Shown in pieces: positions 10,794-20,064 of a stretch of 64,000 nucleotides of DNA. The notes below the pieces were generated by a model that had not been told where the DNA came from, ran no database searches, and saw only the letters and a program-made list of their open reading frames with translations. This stretch comes from JAWKUK01 sp964402175. GTDB taxonomy: Bacteria > Planctomycetota > UBA1135 > GCA-002686595. The stretch covers positions 1 to 64,000 of the forward strand of contig CAYOBN010000021.1 in the NCBI GenBank assembly GCA_964402175.1, written 5' to 3'. Position 1 is the first letter of the stretch; each line of letters starts with the position of its first letter. Both the position numbers and the translations under genes were made by a program.

Positions 10794-11852
10794 TCATTGG
10801 AACGCGATCGACAGGCCGTTCGAGAAGTTGGACGTCGCGGAGCCGCCGATGACGTCGCGGTACCAGGTCGTGAAGTTCCAGGTCTGGCCCGCTGCCACCG
10901 CGACGAACCCGCTGGGGGTCGGCTGCTGCGTCAGGTTCAGCGCCAGCGAGAACGAGCCCGTTGCGCCCGAGTTGCGGATCTGGCCCGGCCCGACGTAGCG
11001 ACCGATCTGGCCGCCGAGGCACAGCCTACCCTGGCTCCCGCCCGGGTTCGGGATGTTGCCCTGCGTGAGGCTCGTCAGGTAGAAGCCGAAGGCGTTGAGC
11101 GGCAACGACGAGGTCGTCAGCGTCACGTTGTTCTGCGCGACGAGCGAGCTGCCCTGGGCGCTGATCGCCGCGGGGACACCCGTCGAGTTGTTGTTGGCGG
11201 TGCAGTACGCGTTGCCGAGGCCGCCCGGCCCGAGCGGCACGATCTGCAGGCCGTTGATCGAGTCGAACGACGTGCCGACGTCGGTGTTGATCGTGACGCT
11301 GCCGCCGGCCGTCACCGTGATGCGGTGCTCGGAGTGCGTGACACCCGACTGAAAGCCCGCGGCGAAGTCGCCGCCGACGAGCTGGATCCCGTCGGGCGAC
11401 CCCGTGACTTCGACCGACGTGAAGAACGCGTTCGAGTCCGGGGCCATCGCGTACGTGAAGATCCGGTACTCACCCGGGGTGAGCCCGCTGATCGTGAAGG
11501 TCGAGAGCGCCGAGTTGTAGAAGCAGTCGTCGAACAGCGCCTGCGCGTCACCGGTCGTCGTCGGCCCGTCGAACTCGAGCGGCAGGAAGCCGCCGCTGCC
11601 GAGCGGGTCCAGGTTCAGCGTGACTCCCGAGGGCGAGCCGTCGAGGCGCAGGAGGCTGGTGATGTACGGGCCGGTACCGAAGAGGTCCGTATCGACCCCG
11701 TTCCAGGTGCCGGGCTGGTTGCCTGCGGCTCCGAACGTGCTGGCCGGAACGCCGAAGCCGAAGCCCGCGCTCCCGAAGTCGATGTTGAAGCCCTGGGCTC
11801 CGGCGCTGGCGGCGAGGGCCGGGACGAGGGCGAGGAGATGGAGGTGGCGCAT
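10794..11852 (-). CDS. Secreted protein with planctomycete-type C-terminal domain
   Basis: 352 aa from ATG 11852. A clear Sec signal peptide (RHLHLLALVPALAASAGAQ) follows directly, and the upstream part of the frame is Arg-rich noise. Residues ~20-215 form an Asn/Gly/Ser/Thr-rich beta-type domain (STFTISGLTPGEYRIFTYAM, a carbohydrate- or matrix-like fold). The last ~135 residues (from GNAYCTANNNSTG through GRLCLGGQIGRY to QTWNFTTWYRD and SNFSNGLSIAF) closely match the C-terminus of the protein at the right end of the window. Exported; function unknown. A terminator follows. Confidence 0.8.
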   Translation of the reverse strand: MRHLHLLALVPALAASAGAQGFNIDFGSAGFGFGVPASTFGAAGNQPGTWNGVDTDLFGTGPYITSLLRLDGSPSGVTLNLDPLGSGGFLPLEFDGPTTTGDAQALFDDCFYNSALSTFTISGLTPGEYRIFTYAMAPDSNAFFTSVEVTGSPDGIQLVGGDFAAGFQSGVTHSEHRITVTAGGSVTINTDVGTSFDSINGLQIVPLGPGGLGNAYCTANNNSTGVPAAISAQGSSLVAQNNVTLTTSSLPLNAFGFYLTSLTQGNIPNPGGSQGRLCLGGQIGRYVGPGQIRNSGATGSFSLALNLTQQPTPSGFVAVAAGQTWNFTTWYRDVIGGSATSNFSNGLSIAFQ

Positions 11853-12010
11853 GGCGTGGATCGGGCGTGAGTGGTGCCGGCTTGCGAGGCGGTGGGAGGA
11901 ATCCGCTTCTAGGGAAAGCTTCCCCCGCTTTGGCCGCGAGGGCAAGTCGCAAGCTGTGTCCTGCGTGAGCGAGCCGCCGGGGGGGCGCGCCCCGCCGCTC
12001 AGCGCGCCGC

Positions 12011-13108
12011 TCAGCGCGCCGCACTGGGCGCCGCACTGCGCTCGAGGGCGCGCGCGAGCACTTCGAAACACAGCGTCCGGTAATCCATGCCCACTGCGGC
12101 TGCTTCGCGCGGCAAGAGCGAGCGCGGCGTGAACCCCGGCAGCGTGTTCACTTCGAGCAGCACCGGCACCGCGTCCGGTTCTGAGACACCGGGGGCCGGA
12201 CCCGGGACGATGAAGTCGATCCGGGCGTAACCCGTGCCCCCCACCGCGCCCCAGGTCGCCCGCGCCGCTGCCTGCACACGGCGCTCGTTCTCGGCCCCGA
12301 GCGCCTCGGCGGGGCAGCGCTCGAGCGCGCCGTCCGCCGCGTACTTCTCCGCGAAGTCGAAGAAGCGCCCGCCCTTCGGCAGGATCTCGACGACGGGCAG
12401 GGCGTTCGCTGCAGCGCCGTCACCCAGCAGGCCCGCGCTCACTTCGAGCCCCGTCACCGCCGCCTCGACCACCGCATCGCCGCCGGCCGCGTGGATCGCG
12501 TCGAGGGCGGCGCCGACCTCGCTGTCCGAGGCGCAACGGAACACGAGCACCGACGAGCCGCCCGTCGCATGTTTGACGAAGCGCACGCTGCCCGGCAACT
12601 GCGCCGCCCGTGCGACGAGCCGGTCGCGGTCGCGCACGAGCGTGCTGTGCAGCGCGCAGAACCCCGGCGCGACGCGCACGCCAGCTTCGGCCGCGACGAG
12701 GCGCGTGTGGCCCTTGTGCATGCAGAGCGCGCCGGTCGCGTGGCCCGTGCCCGTGAACGTCCGACCGGCGACCTCGAGGAAAGCCGCGATGCGGCCGTCT
12801 TCGCCCGCGCCGCCGTGCAGCGCCAGCAAGAAGAGCGCATCGGCCGGCAGCGCCTCCAGCGCGGCCGTCGGCGCGAGCGCGCGCCCGGCGACCACCCAGC
12901 GCCCCTCGGTATCGAGCTCGACCGCGTGCACCGGCGGGCGCAGCGCCGCGGTCGCGCTCGCGGCGAGGCTCGCGGGATCTTCACCCGACAGGGCGGCAGA
13001 GATCGCGCGGCCGCTCGCGAGTGAGACCTCACGCTCGGTCGAGCTGCCCCCCGAGAGGACGACGATGGGGCGGGTGGCCAGGGCCGCGGCCACGCGGGGC
13101 CAGGTCAC
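12011..13108 (-). CDS. ddl: D-alanine--D-alanine ligase
   Basis: 365 aa from GTG 13108, where homology begins (PIVVLSGGSSTEREVSL). The enzyme makes the D-Ala-D-Ala dipeptide of peptidoglycan using ATP. The family signatures are in order: the N-terminal GGSSTEREVSLASG, the central MHKGHTRLVAAEAGV segment, EILPKGGRFFDFAEKY, and the C-terminal Mg/ATP-site LLEVNTLPGFTP. The open frame extends far upstream across the UAP gene in another phase, which is a shadow. It sits 38 bp after the UAP-family gene, likely in one transcript. Confidence 0.93.
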   Translation of the reverse strand: MTWPRVAAALATRPIVVLSGGSSTEREVSLASGRAISAALSGEDPASLAASATAALRPPVHAVELDTEGRWVVAGRALAPTAALEALPADALFLLALHGGAGEDGRIAAFLEVAGRTFTGTGHATGALCMHKGHTRLVAAEAGVRVAPGFCALHSTLVRDRDRLVARAAQLPGSVRFVKHATGGSSVLVFRCASDSEVGAALDAIHAAGGDAVVEAAVTGLEVSAGLLGDGAAANALPVVEILPKGGRFFDFAEKYAADGALERCPAEALGAENERRVQAAARATWGAVGGTGYARIDFIVPGPAPGVSEPDAVPVLLEVNTLPGFTPRSLLPREAAAVGMDYRTLCFEVLARALERSAAPSAAR

Positions 13109-13146
13109 TGGCCAGGCACTCTGTTGGTTCAAAGCGGCTCGCGGGG

Positions 13147-14547
13147 TCAGGCGTAGAGGTGCCCGTCCGCGTGTTCGCGCGGGACGGCGCTCTGGCCGCG
13201 CAGCTCCGCGACCGTCTCGGCGCAGCGCGGATCGATCTCGATGCGCGGCAGCCCGTCCGCGCCGAGCGGGGGCTCGGGGTGGCCCGCCTCCGCGGCCAGC
13301 GCCGCGAAGTGGCGCACGAGGTCCGCGCGGCAGCTCGCGGGCGAGTCGAGCCCGCTCGCGTTCTTCACTGGGCTGAACTCGTGGCGGCGCTCGACCTCGA
13401 GCGTGACGCTCGCGGCCGTTTCCCCGAGGGCATCGAAGACAAAGGTCTCGAACTTCACCCCTTCGACGGCGCTCGGTCGTCCTTCGGCGTCGATCGAATC
13501 GAGGCGCTTGCGCGCGAGGTGCCACGGCAGGTGCAGGCGCCCGCCGCGGTTGAGGTCCTGCACGAAGCCGCGCGCCAGCATGTGCGCGGCGATGTTGCCG
13601 GCGCGGAACACGAGCTCGCCGTCCGCGCCGCGCGCATCGCGCAGGGCCGCCGGCAGGTCCGAGTATTCGATGCAGCCGAGTTTGCCGTCGGCGCGGCCGA
13701 TGACCCCCACCTTCTCGCCCGCATCGCGCTTGGCGACGACCTTGCTGGACATCCCCGCTTCGGCGAGCGCGTGCAGGCCGATGAACAGCGGGTCCGCGGG
13801 CCGTGCCAGCGGGTTGTCGACTTGGAAGTACGAGAGTTGGTCGATGCCTCGCGCTTCCATGTGCGCCAGCGCGCCCGACGTCGCGAGCGCTGCGAGCGAT
13901 CCCCCGTGCCCGTTGGGCGCCAGGAAGAGCCGGTCGGGGCCCTGCAGAACGATGCGCCCGTCCGCGGTGAGCGCCGGCAGCATCGCTTGCGCGAAGAAGA
14001 ACACATCCTCGGCCGCGAGCCCGAAGTGGCCGTGGGCCGCGAAGAACTCGCGGGTCGCCGCGTCGTTCGCCGGCGAGGTCATCACGTACCACGTCGGCCG
14101 GAAGCCGTGGCGCCGACCGGCGGCGACGATGCGCGCCGCGTGCCACGCGAAGAGCGGCGAGTCGGTCAAGGGACCGATCGGGTAACACCCCTTCGGGCCT
14201 TCGTAGCCGAGGCGCGAGCCCTGGCCGCCCGCCACCAGCATGAACCCCACGCGGCCCTCGGAGAGGAGGCGCTGACCGATGGCCACCGCGCGCTCGGCGT
14301 CGGCACTGGCGCGCCGGTCGAGCGCGAAGAGCTCCGGCGGCGCGAAGTCGGCCGCGCCCGCTGCGCCTGCTGCGCCCTCGCGGCGCAGCAGCGCAGCGAG
14401 GCGCTCCACCTGGTCGAGATCGAGCGCGTCGAGCTCGTCCAAGAGCCGCTGGCGGCCGGCCCCGTCGAGGCGCGACCAGTGGTCGAACACGTGGTCCTGC
14501 CCGGCGAGGTGGAGTCGGGCGCGGAGGGCGTCAGGCGGCTGCTGCAA
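13147..14547 (-). CDS. UDP-N-acetylhexosamine pyrophosphorylase-type nucleotidyltransferase (UDPGP family)
   Basis: 466 aa. The nucleotide loop MLVAGGQGSRLGYEGPKG (residues ~103-120) and the substrate segment FQVDNPLARPADPLFIG match the eukaryote-type UAP/AGX branch of the UDPGP family rather than bacterial GlmU or GalU. The expected reaction joins UTP and N-acetylglucosamine-1-phosphate to UDP-GlcNAc, feeding cell-wall precursors; UDP-glucose or UDP-galactose formation is possible. Its partner is ddl downstream, which supports an envelope role. The N-terminal helical region and C-terminal part are full length. Confidence 0.85.
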   Translation of the reverse strand: MQQPPDALRARLHLAGQDHVFDHWSRLDGAGRQRLLDELDALDLDQVERLAALLRREGAAGAAGAADFAPPELFALDRRASADAERAVAIGQRLLSEGRVGFMLVAGGQGSRLGYEGPKGCYPIGPLTDSPLFAWHAARIVAAGRRHGFRPTWYVMTSPANDAATREFFAAHGHFGLAAEDVFFFAQAMLPALTADGRIVLQGPDRLFLAPNGHGGSLAALATSGALAHMEARGIDQLSYFQVDNPLARPADPLFIGLHALAEAGMSSKVVAKRDAGEKVGVIGRADGKLGCIEYSDLPAALRDARGADGELVFRAGNIAAHMLARGFVQDLNRGGRLHLPWHLARKRLDSIDAEGRPSAVEGVKFETFVFDALGETAASVTLEVERRHEFSPVKNASGLDSPASCRADLVRHFAALAAEAGHPEPPLGADGLPRIEIDPRCAETVAELRGQSAVPREHADGHLYA

Positions 14548-14615
14548 GGCTCGTCTCGCTCACGGAACCGCCTGCTCCCGGTCCTCCCGGGGGCAGGCAA
14601 CGGGGCGCCTTCCGC

Positions 14616-14975
14616 TCAGTGGGCCTGCTTGGCCGCGTCGCGGGCGGGGCTGTCCTGGGACAGCGTCTCGAGCATCTGCTCGATCAGGTGCACGACGGCG
14701 TCGAGGCGGTTCTCGAGGCGCACTTGGCGTTGGACGATGCGCTCGACCACGGGCGGGAGGACGGCCTCGCGCACGTAGTTGTTGATCATGTTGATGATCT
14801 CGGCGCGGTTGGCGTCCGGGAGCTTGTGGAAGTGGTAGTCGAACTTCGCCCGGAGGATGTCCTCGGTCGTGTGCATGCACTCCTTGGAGATCTCCTCCAT
14901 GCTCTTCTTGTCGTGCTCCTTGCGGAACACCTCGAGCTTGTAGGCGTGCAGGAGATCCTTGAATTTCTGTTGCAC
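14616..14975 (-). CDS. Hypothetical helical protein
   Basis: 119 aa from GTG 14975 (QQKFKDLLHAYKLEVFRKEH). It is highly charged and helical, with a cluster around CMHTTEDILRAKFDYHFHKL and a possible coiled coil in ERIVQRQVRLENRLDAVVHL. There is no signal peptide or membrane helix. It lies 68 bp upstream of the UAP-family gene on the same strand and could head that transcript. Composition is clearly less Arg/Ala-rich than the shadow frames, so it is probably real. No family recognised. Confidence 0.68.
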   Translation of the reverse strand: MQQKFKDLLHAYKLEVFRKEHDKKSMEEISKECMHTTEDILRAKFDYHFHKLPDANRAEIINMINNYVREAVLPPVVERIVQRQVRLENRLDAVVHLIEQMLETLSQDSPARDAAKQAH

Positions 14976-15246
14976 GGGGCGCCGGTCCTGTTCGGGGTCG
15001 TTTGGGGAGGGGCCGCAGACGCGCGGCCCAGCGAATTCTGCCCCCCGATTGTACGACAGGAGGGCCGTTTCCGAGCCTCTGAGCTGGCAGATCCGCTGCG
15101 CACTTCGGGCGCGCGAAGGTCGGCCGCGCAAAGCCCGTCGAGCCGGCGTCAGGATCCGGGCCAATGCCCCGGGGTCAACCCATGGCCCGCTCAGCAGCTC
15201 CACTGCGCGGGGTCTGTTCAGCGGGCGCCCCGCGCTTCGACGGAGC

Positions 15247-16491
15247 TCAGATCTTGCCGACCAGAATCGACACGTTGTGCCCGCCGAAACCGAGCGAGTT
15301 GCACAGCGCATTGCGCACGCGCATCTTGCGCGCCGCGCCGGGCACGTAGTCGAGGTCGCAGGCGGGGTCGGGGGTCGTGTAGTTGCGCGTCGGGTGCACC
15401 GTGTCCATATGCACCGCGAGGGCCGTGAACACGAGCTCGATCCCCGTCGCTGCGCCGAGCAGGTGCCCCACCATCGACTTCGTGGAGTTCACCGCGAGCT
15501 TGTCCGCGTGCGCGCCGAAGACGCGGCGGATGGCCTTCGTCTCGGTCGCGTCGTTGTATTCCGTGCTGGTGCCGTGGGCGTTGATGTAGTCGACCTCGTC
15601 GACGTTGCGCTTGCCGTGGCGCAGCGCCTCTTGCATCGCGCGCGCCGGACCGTCGCCGGACTCCTCCGGCGCCGTGATGTGGAACGCGTCGTCGGTCGAG
15701 CCGTAACCCAGGAGCTCGCAGTAGATGCGGGCGCCGCGCTTCTTCGCGTGTTCGTACTCCTCGAGCACGAGCATGCCGCAGCCCTCCCCCATCACGAAGC
15801 CGTCGCGGTCCTTGTCGAACGGCCGCGAGGCCGCGCCGGGGTCGTCGTTGCGCGTCGACAGCGCCTTCGCCGAGGCGAAGCCCGCCATCGACAGCGGCGT
15901 GATCGCGGACTCGGACCCGCCGGTGATCACGATGTCGCAATCGTCCCACTGGATCGCGCGCCAAGCCATGCCGATCGCGTGCCCGGCGGAGGCGCACGCG
16001 CTGGAGGTCGTGAACGCCGTGCCCAGGAAGCCCTGGCGGATCGCGACCTGGCCGCTGACGGCGTTGGACATGATGCGCGGGATGAAGTGCGGGCTCACGC
16101 GGCGCGCGCCGCGCTCGAGCAGCACCGCCTGCTGCTCGAGGATGCCCGTGATGCCGCCGATGCCGGTGGCGATGATCGTGCCGCAGCGCTGGCGCACCTC
16201 GGGGGCCGCGTCGCGCAGGCCTTCGAGGCCCGCGTCCCGCAGCGCCTCGTCGGAGGCCATGAGCGCCCACATGGTGAACGGGTCGAGCTTGCGCTGCTCC
16301 CGCTCGTCGAAGCCGTGTTCCTCCGGGTTCCAGCGGATGATGCCGCCGATGGTCGCCGCGAGGCCCGTCGTATCGAAACGGTCGACGGTGGAAATGCCGT
16401 TCTCTCCCGCGAGGATGCGCGGGAGGGACGACTCGACGTTCAGGCCCAGGGAGTTGACGGTCCCGAGGCCCGTGACCACGACTCGACGCAT
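15247..16491 (-). CDS. fabF: 3-oxoacyl-ACP synthase II
   Basis: 414 aa. This condensing enzyme elongates acyl-ACP with malonyl-ACP in type II fatty-acid synthesis. The catalytic triad is visible: Cys166 in TTSSACASAG, His306 in NAHGTSTEYND and His343 in STKSMVGHLLGAATG, with Lys338. Start MRRVVVTGLGTVNSLG is standard for FabF. It is the last gene of the rpmF-plsX-fabHDG-acpP-fabF run, 75 bp after acpP. Confidence 0.97.
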   Translation of the reverse strand: MRRVVVTGLGTVNSLGLNVESSLPRILAGENGISTVDRFDTTGLAATIGGIIRWNPEEHGFDEREQRKLDPFTMWALMASDEALRDAGLEGLRDAAPEVRQRCGTIIATGIGGITGILEQQAVLLERGARRVSPHFIPRIMSNAVSGQVAIRQGFLGTAFTTSSACASAGHAIGMAWRAIQWDDCDIVITGGSESAITPLSMAGFASAKALSTRNDDPGAASRPFDKDRDGFVMGEGCGMLVLEEYEHAKKRGARIYCELLGYGSTDDAFHITAPEESGDGPARAMQEALRHGKRNVDEVDYINAHGTSTEYNDATETKAIRRVFGAHADKLAVNSTKSMVGHLLGAATGIELVFTALAVHMDTVHPTRNYTTPDPACDLDYVPGAARKMRVRNALCNSLGFGGHNVSILVGKI

Positions 16492-16566
16492 GCGGATCTC
16501 CTTCGGCCTGCTCCGCGGGGCGCGCGCTCGAGGCGTCCGCCCCCGCGTCCGCGGGCGCCTAGGGGT

Positions 16567-16809
16567 TCAGGAGAGTTTCCCTTGGATGTACGAGACGGCC
16601 GCGCCGACGGTCTGGATCTTCTCGGCGTCCTCGTCGGGGATCGAGATCTCGAACTCGTCCTCGAACTCCATCACGAGCTCGACGGTGTCGAGCGAGTCCG
16701 CGCCGAGGTCGTTGATGAACGAGGTGTCGAGGTTGATCTTGTCTGCGGTCGTACCCATCTGATCGCAGACGATCTTCTTGACGCGGTCTTCGACGGAAGC
16801 GTTGCTCAC
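16567..16809 (-). CDS. acpP: Acyl carrier protein
   Basis: 80 aa, acidic. Carries the growing acyl chain on 4'-phosphopantetheine. The attachment site is Ser39 in GADSLDTVELVMEFED, the classical DSL motif. Size and charge are typical. It lies between fabG and fabF, as in many bacteria, with a separate ~140-bp leader that may allow extra transcription of this abundant protein. Confidence 0.97.
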   Translation of the reverse strand: MSNASVEDRVKKIVCDQMGTTADKINLDTSFINDLGADSLDTVELVMEFEDEFEISIPDEDAEKIQTVGAAVSYIQGKLS

Positions 16810-16950
16810 GGTGTTCGAGTCTCCGAAAGGGTGCTGGGGGGTGGCCGCGCTGGGCTCGGCCGCAGGGGACGGGTCCCGCGAACGGCCGCGGTCCCGAGAG
16901 GATAGTCCCTGCCCTCGGCTAAGGTGAGGGGGAAGCTGAGGGGGGAGGGG

Positions 16951-17718
16951 TCAGAGCGAGAGGCCCCCGTCGACGACGAGGGTCTGTCCGGTGATGTAAG
17001 CGCCGCCCGGGCCGACGAGGTACGCGACCGCCTCGGCCACGTCCGCGACCGCGCCGATGCGCCCGAGCGGGATGGAGCCCGTGAGCTTCTCGCGCTCGTT
17101 GTCCGGGATACCGGCGGTCATGTCGGTCTCGATGAAGCCGGGGGCCACCGCGTTGACGGTGACTCCGCGGCCCGCGAGCTCCTTCGCGGCCGAGCGGGTC
17201 AGGCCGATCACGCCGGCTTTGCTGGCGGCGTAGTTGGCTTGCCCGGCGTTGCCGATCACCCCGACGACCGAGGTGATGTTCACGATCCGGCCCGCGGTCT
17301 TCATCATGGGCCGCACCGCGGCTTTGACGAAGTTCCAGGTGCCCTTGAGGTTCACCTCGACCACCCGGTCGAAGTCCTCCTCGGACATGCGCAGCAGGAG
17401 CTGGTCGCGGGTGATGCCGGCGTTGTTGACGAGCACGTCCAGGCCGCCGAGGTCCTTGCGGACCTCCTCGACGAGGGCCGCCACCGCCGCGCTGTCCGCG
17501 ACGTCGACGCCGTAGGCCTTGGCGCCCGCCGTCAGGGCCGCGCACGCCGCAGCCGTCTCGACCGCGTTCTCGACCTTCGTCGCGACACACGCCACGCGCG
17601 CGCCGTCCCGGGCGAGCCGCTCGGCGATCGCCCGGCCGATGCCGCGGCTCGCGCCGGTCACCAGGGCGACCTTGCCGGCCAGCGGGGATCCTGTCGGGTG
17701 GTGTGGGGTTCCGGTCAA
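16951..17718 (-). CDS. fabG: 3-oxoacyl-ACP reductase
   Basis: About 255 aa. NADPH-dependent short-chain dehydrogenase that reduces beta-ketoacyl-ACP. The cofactor motif VTGASRGIGRAIAERL is near the N-terminus, NNAGITRD in the middle, and the catalytic Tyr/Lys in NYAASKAGV. The C-terminus (TGQTLVVDGGLSL) is typical of FabG. No ATG or GTG lies close to the conserved start. The TTG at 17718 gives a normal length and is chosen, but its ribosome-binding site is weak, so the exact start is uncertain. Confidence 0.93.
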   Translation of the reverse strand: MTGTPHHPTGSPLAGKVALVTGASRGIGRAIAERLARDGARVACVATKVENAVETAAACAALTAGAKAYGVDVADSAAVAALVEEVRKDLGGLDVLVNNAGITRDQLLLRMSEEDFDRVVEVNLKGTWNFVKAAVRPMMKTAGRIVNITSVVGVIGNAGQANYAASKAGVIGLTRSAAKELAGRGVTVNAVAPGFIETDMTAGIPDNEREKLTGSIPLGRIGAVADVAEAVAYLVGPGGAYITGQTLVVDGGLSL

Positions 17719-17861
17719 GCGAGTGACGGGGCTCGGGAGGGCGGTGGGACGATTGGATCGCCTGGGGCGAATCGGCGCGAGGGTAGCCGCCGGGACGGTC
17801 GGGTTCAACCGCGCTCCGGGCCGGAACCGTGGTTCCCGCCCGAAACGCCTTGGGGGTGCGC

Positions 17862-18848
17862 TCAGGCCGGAGCGACGGCGAGGTCCGCCGGCTTCGCGAT
17901 CGAGCGCGCGCTGTACGGCGGCTGCAAGGGGCCGGCTTCGGCCTCGACGGCTTCGACGATCTTGCCGAGCATGCCCGTCAGCACGTTGCCGGGCCCGGGC
18001 TCGAGGAACGCGCGCACACCCTGCTGCAGCGCGGCGCGCATCGAGCGCTCCCACAGCACGGGGGCGCACACCTGCGTGCCGAGCGTCGCGCGCACACCCT
18101 CGACTGTCGTGACGGGCGCGGCCGTCACGTTCGAGAGCACGGGCACCCGCGGCGCAGCGAGCGCGGTCTCCGCGAGCGCGGCCTGCAGGCGCTCCGCCGC
18201 GGGCCGCATGCACTCGGAGTGGAAGGCGCCCGCGACGACGAGGCGGCGCACCCGGCGCACGCCATGTTCCTTCGCGGCAGCCTCGGCGGCGTCGAGCGCC
18301 GCGAGCTCACCGGAGATCACGATCTGGCCGGGCGAGTTCAGGTTCGCCACCTGGCAGATGCCGTGGCGGGCGCCGACCGCAGCCAGCGCCTCGGCCTGCT
18401 CGAGGGTCGCCCCCATCAGGCTGGCCATGCCGCTCGGGCGGGCCTCCGACGCAGCTTGCATCGCTTCCCCGCGCAGGCGCACGAGGCGCAGCCCGTCCGC
18501 GAACGTGAACGTGCCCGCGGCCCAGTGCGCGGTGTACTCACCGAGCGAGAGGCCCGCGACGAGCGGCGCGCGCCCGAGGTCGAGCCCCTGGGTCGCCTGC
18601 AGGACGCGCACGATCGCGACGCCCACGGTGTAGATGCCGGGTTGGGCGATGTCCGTGCGGTTCACGTCCTCGCCGCGCGACCAGCAGGCTTCGCTGAGGC
18701 GGAAGCCGAGGGCCGCGTCGGCCTCCTCCCACGTCTCGCGGGCGACGGCGTGGGCCTCTGCCCAGTCGCGGCCCATGCCTTCGAACTGGGCCCCTTGGCC
18801 CGGGAAGAGCAGCGCCGCGGCGGGCGTCGCGGAGGAGTCGTTCACCAT
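17862..18848 (-). CDS. fabD: Malonyl-CoA--ACP transacylase
   Basis: 328 aa. Transfers malonate from CoA to ACP. The N-terminal LFPGQGAQFEGMG, the nucleophile Ser101 in GLSLGEYTAHWA, and the catalytic His in AGAFHSECM are all present. Overlaps the end of fabH by 7 bp, so the two are co-translated. An ATG start is used. Confidence 0.96.
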   Translation of the reverse strand: MVNDSSATPAAALLFPGQGAQFEGMGRDWAEAHAVARETWEEADAALGFRLSEACWSRGEDVNRTDIAQPGIYTVGVAIVRVLQATQGLDLGRAPLVAGLSLGEYTAHWAAGTFTFADGLRLVRLRGEAMQAASEARPSGMASLMGATLEQAEALAAVGARHGICQVANLNSPGQIVISGELAALDAAEAAAKEHGVRRVRRLVVAGAFHSECMRPAAERLQAALAETALAAPRVPVLSNVTAAPVTTVEGVRATLGTQVCAPVLWERSMRAALQQGVRAFLEPGPGNVLTGMLGKIVEAVEAEAGPLQPPYSARSIAKPADLAVAPA

Positions 18849-19834
18849 TGGATGAGGGTCGAGCCCCAGGTCAGGCCTGCACCGAAAGCGACGAGCACGA
18901 TCTTGTCGCCCTTCTTCACCCGCCCCGCGCGGACCGCCTCGTCGAGGGCGATCGGCACGCTACCGGCGGACGTGTTGCCGTACTTGTCGATGTTGACGAA
19001 GAACTTCTCCATCGGCCATTCGAGGCGCTCCTGCGCGCCTTCGATGATGCGCAGGTTGACCTGGTGCGGGATGACGAGCGCGATCTCCTCGGGGTCGTGG
19101 CCCTCGCAGGCGCGCTTGATCATCTCGGTCATCTTCGTCACCGCGAAGCGGTACACCTCGCGGCCCTTGACGCGGATGAAGTGGTTCTGCGCGTCGTACT
19201 GCGGGTGGTTGTGCGGGTGCTCCGCGCCGCCCTCGGGGATGTGGATGAAGTCGTAGCCGCTGCCGTCCGCGCCGAGCTCGTGGCGCAGGATCTCGCCCTG
19301 GCCGCAGTCCTCGAAGCGCCGCACGACGGCCGCTCCGGCGCCGTCGCCGAACAGGATGCAGCTCGTGCGGTCGGTCAGGTCGAGGTAGCGCGAGAGCGTC
19401 TCGCCGCCGATGGCGAGCGCGGTGCGCGCGCGGCCCGCGGCGACGAACGCCTCCGCGGTGTGCAGCGCGGTCAAGAACCCTGTGCAGGCCGACAGCACGT
19501 CGAACGCACCCGCGTTCACGAGCCCGAGCCGGGTCTGCACGAGGCAGGCCACCGAAGGCATCAGGTGGTCCTGGGTGAGGGAACCCACGACGACGAGGTC
19601 GACCTCCTCCGGCCGCACCTTCGCCGCCTCGAGCGCCTTGCGCGCCGCCCCTTCACAGAGGTGCGAGCAGTTCTGCCCCTCCTCCACCCAGCGACGGGCG
19701 CGGATCCCGGTCCGCTGGGTGATCCACTCGTCGCTCGTATCCACGAGGCGCGCCATATCGTCGTTGGTGACGATGCGCGGCGGCAGCTCGGAGCCGGTGC
19801 CGGCGATGCCGACGCGGGTCAGGGTGACGGGCAT
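18842..19834 (-). CDS. fabH: 3-oxoacyl-ACP synthase III
   Basis: 330 aa from ATG 19834; the longer frame upstream is Arg/Pro-rich and has no homology. It starts fatty-acid synthesis by condensing acetyl-CoA with malonyl-ACP. Catalytic residues: Cys117 in LSACTGF, His257 in VIPHQVNLRI, Asn287 in DKYGNTSAGS. Length and order are canonical. The 230 bp to plsX hold no gene. Confidence 0.97.
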   Translation of the reverse strand: MPVTLTRVGIAGTGSELPPRIVTNDDMARLVDTSDEWITQRTGIRARRWVEEGQNCSHLCEGAARKALEAAKVRPEEVDLVVVGSLTQDHLMPSVACLVQTRLGLVNAGAFDVLSACTGFLTALHTAEAFVAAGRARTALAIGGETLSRYLDLTDRTSCILFGDGAGAAVVRRFEDCGQGEILRHELGADGSGYDFIHIPEGGAEHPHNHPQYDAQNHFIRVKGREVYRFAVTKMTEMIKRACEGHDPEEIALVIPHQVNLRIIEGAQERLEWPMEKFFVNIDKYGNTSAGSVPIALDEAVRAGRVKKGDKIVLVAFGAGLTWGSTLIQW

Positions 19835-20064
19835 GCTTCGATCTCTGGGGAGGGGGCGGAGACGGGGGTGCCGCGGCCGCGGGCCTTCATCGTTACTTGT
19901 CGCGGCCTTCGAAACCAGACGGTAGATCCGGTCCGACGCCGGATCCAGGGCGGAGGGGGCGGGAATCCCCCGCCGGGCGCGGCCAGCACGCGTGGGGCCG
20001 GCGGCTGCTCGGCGGTCTACCGCCGAGGGCCTCCACCCCGACTTCGAACGGCGTGGGACAGGCG

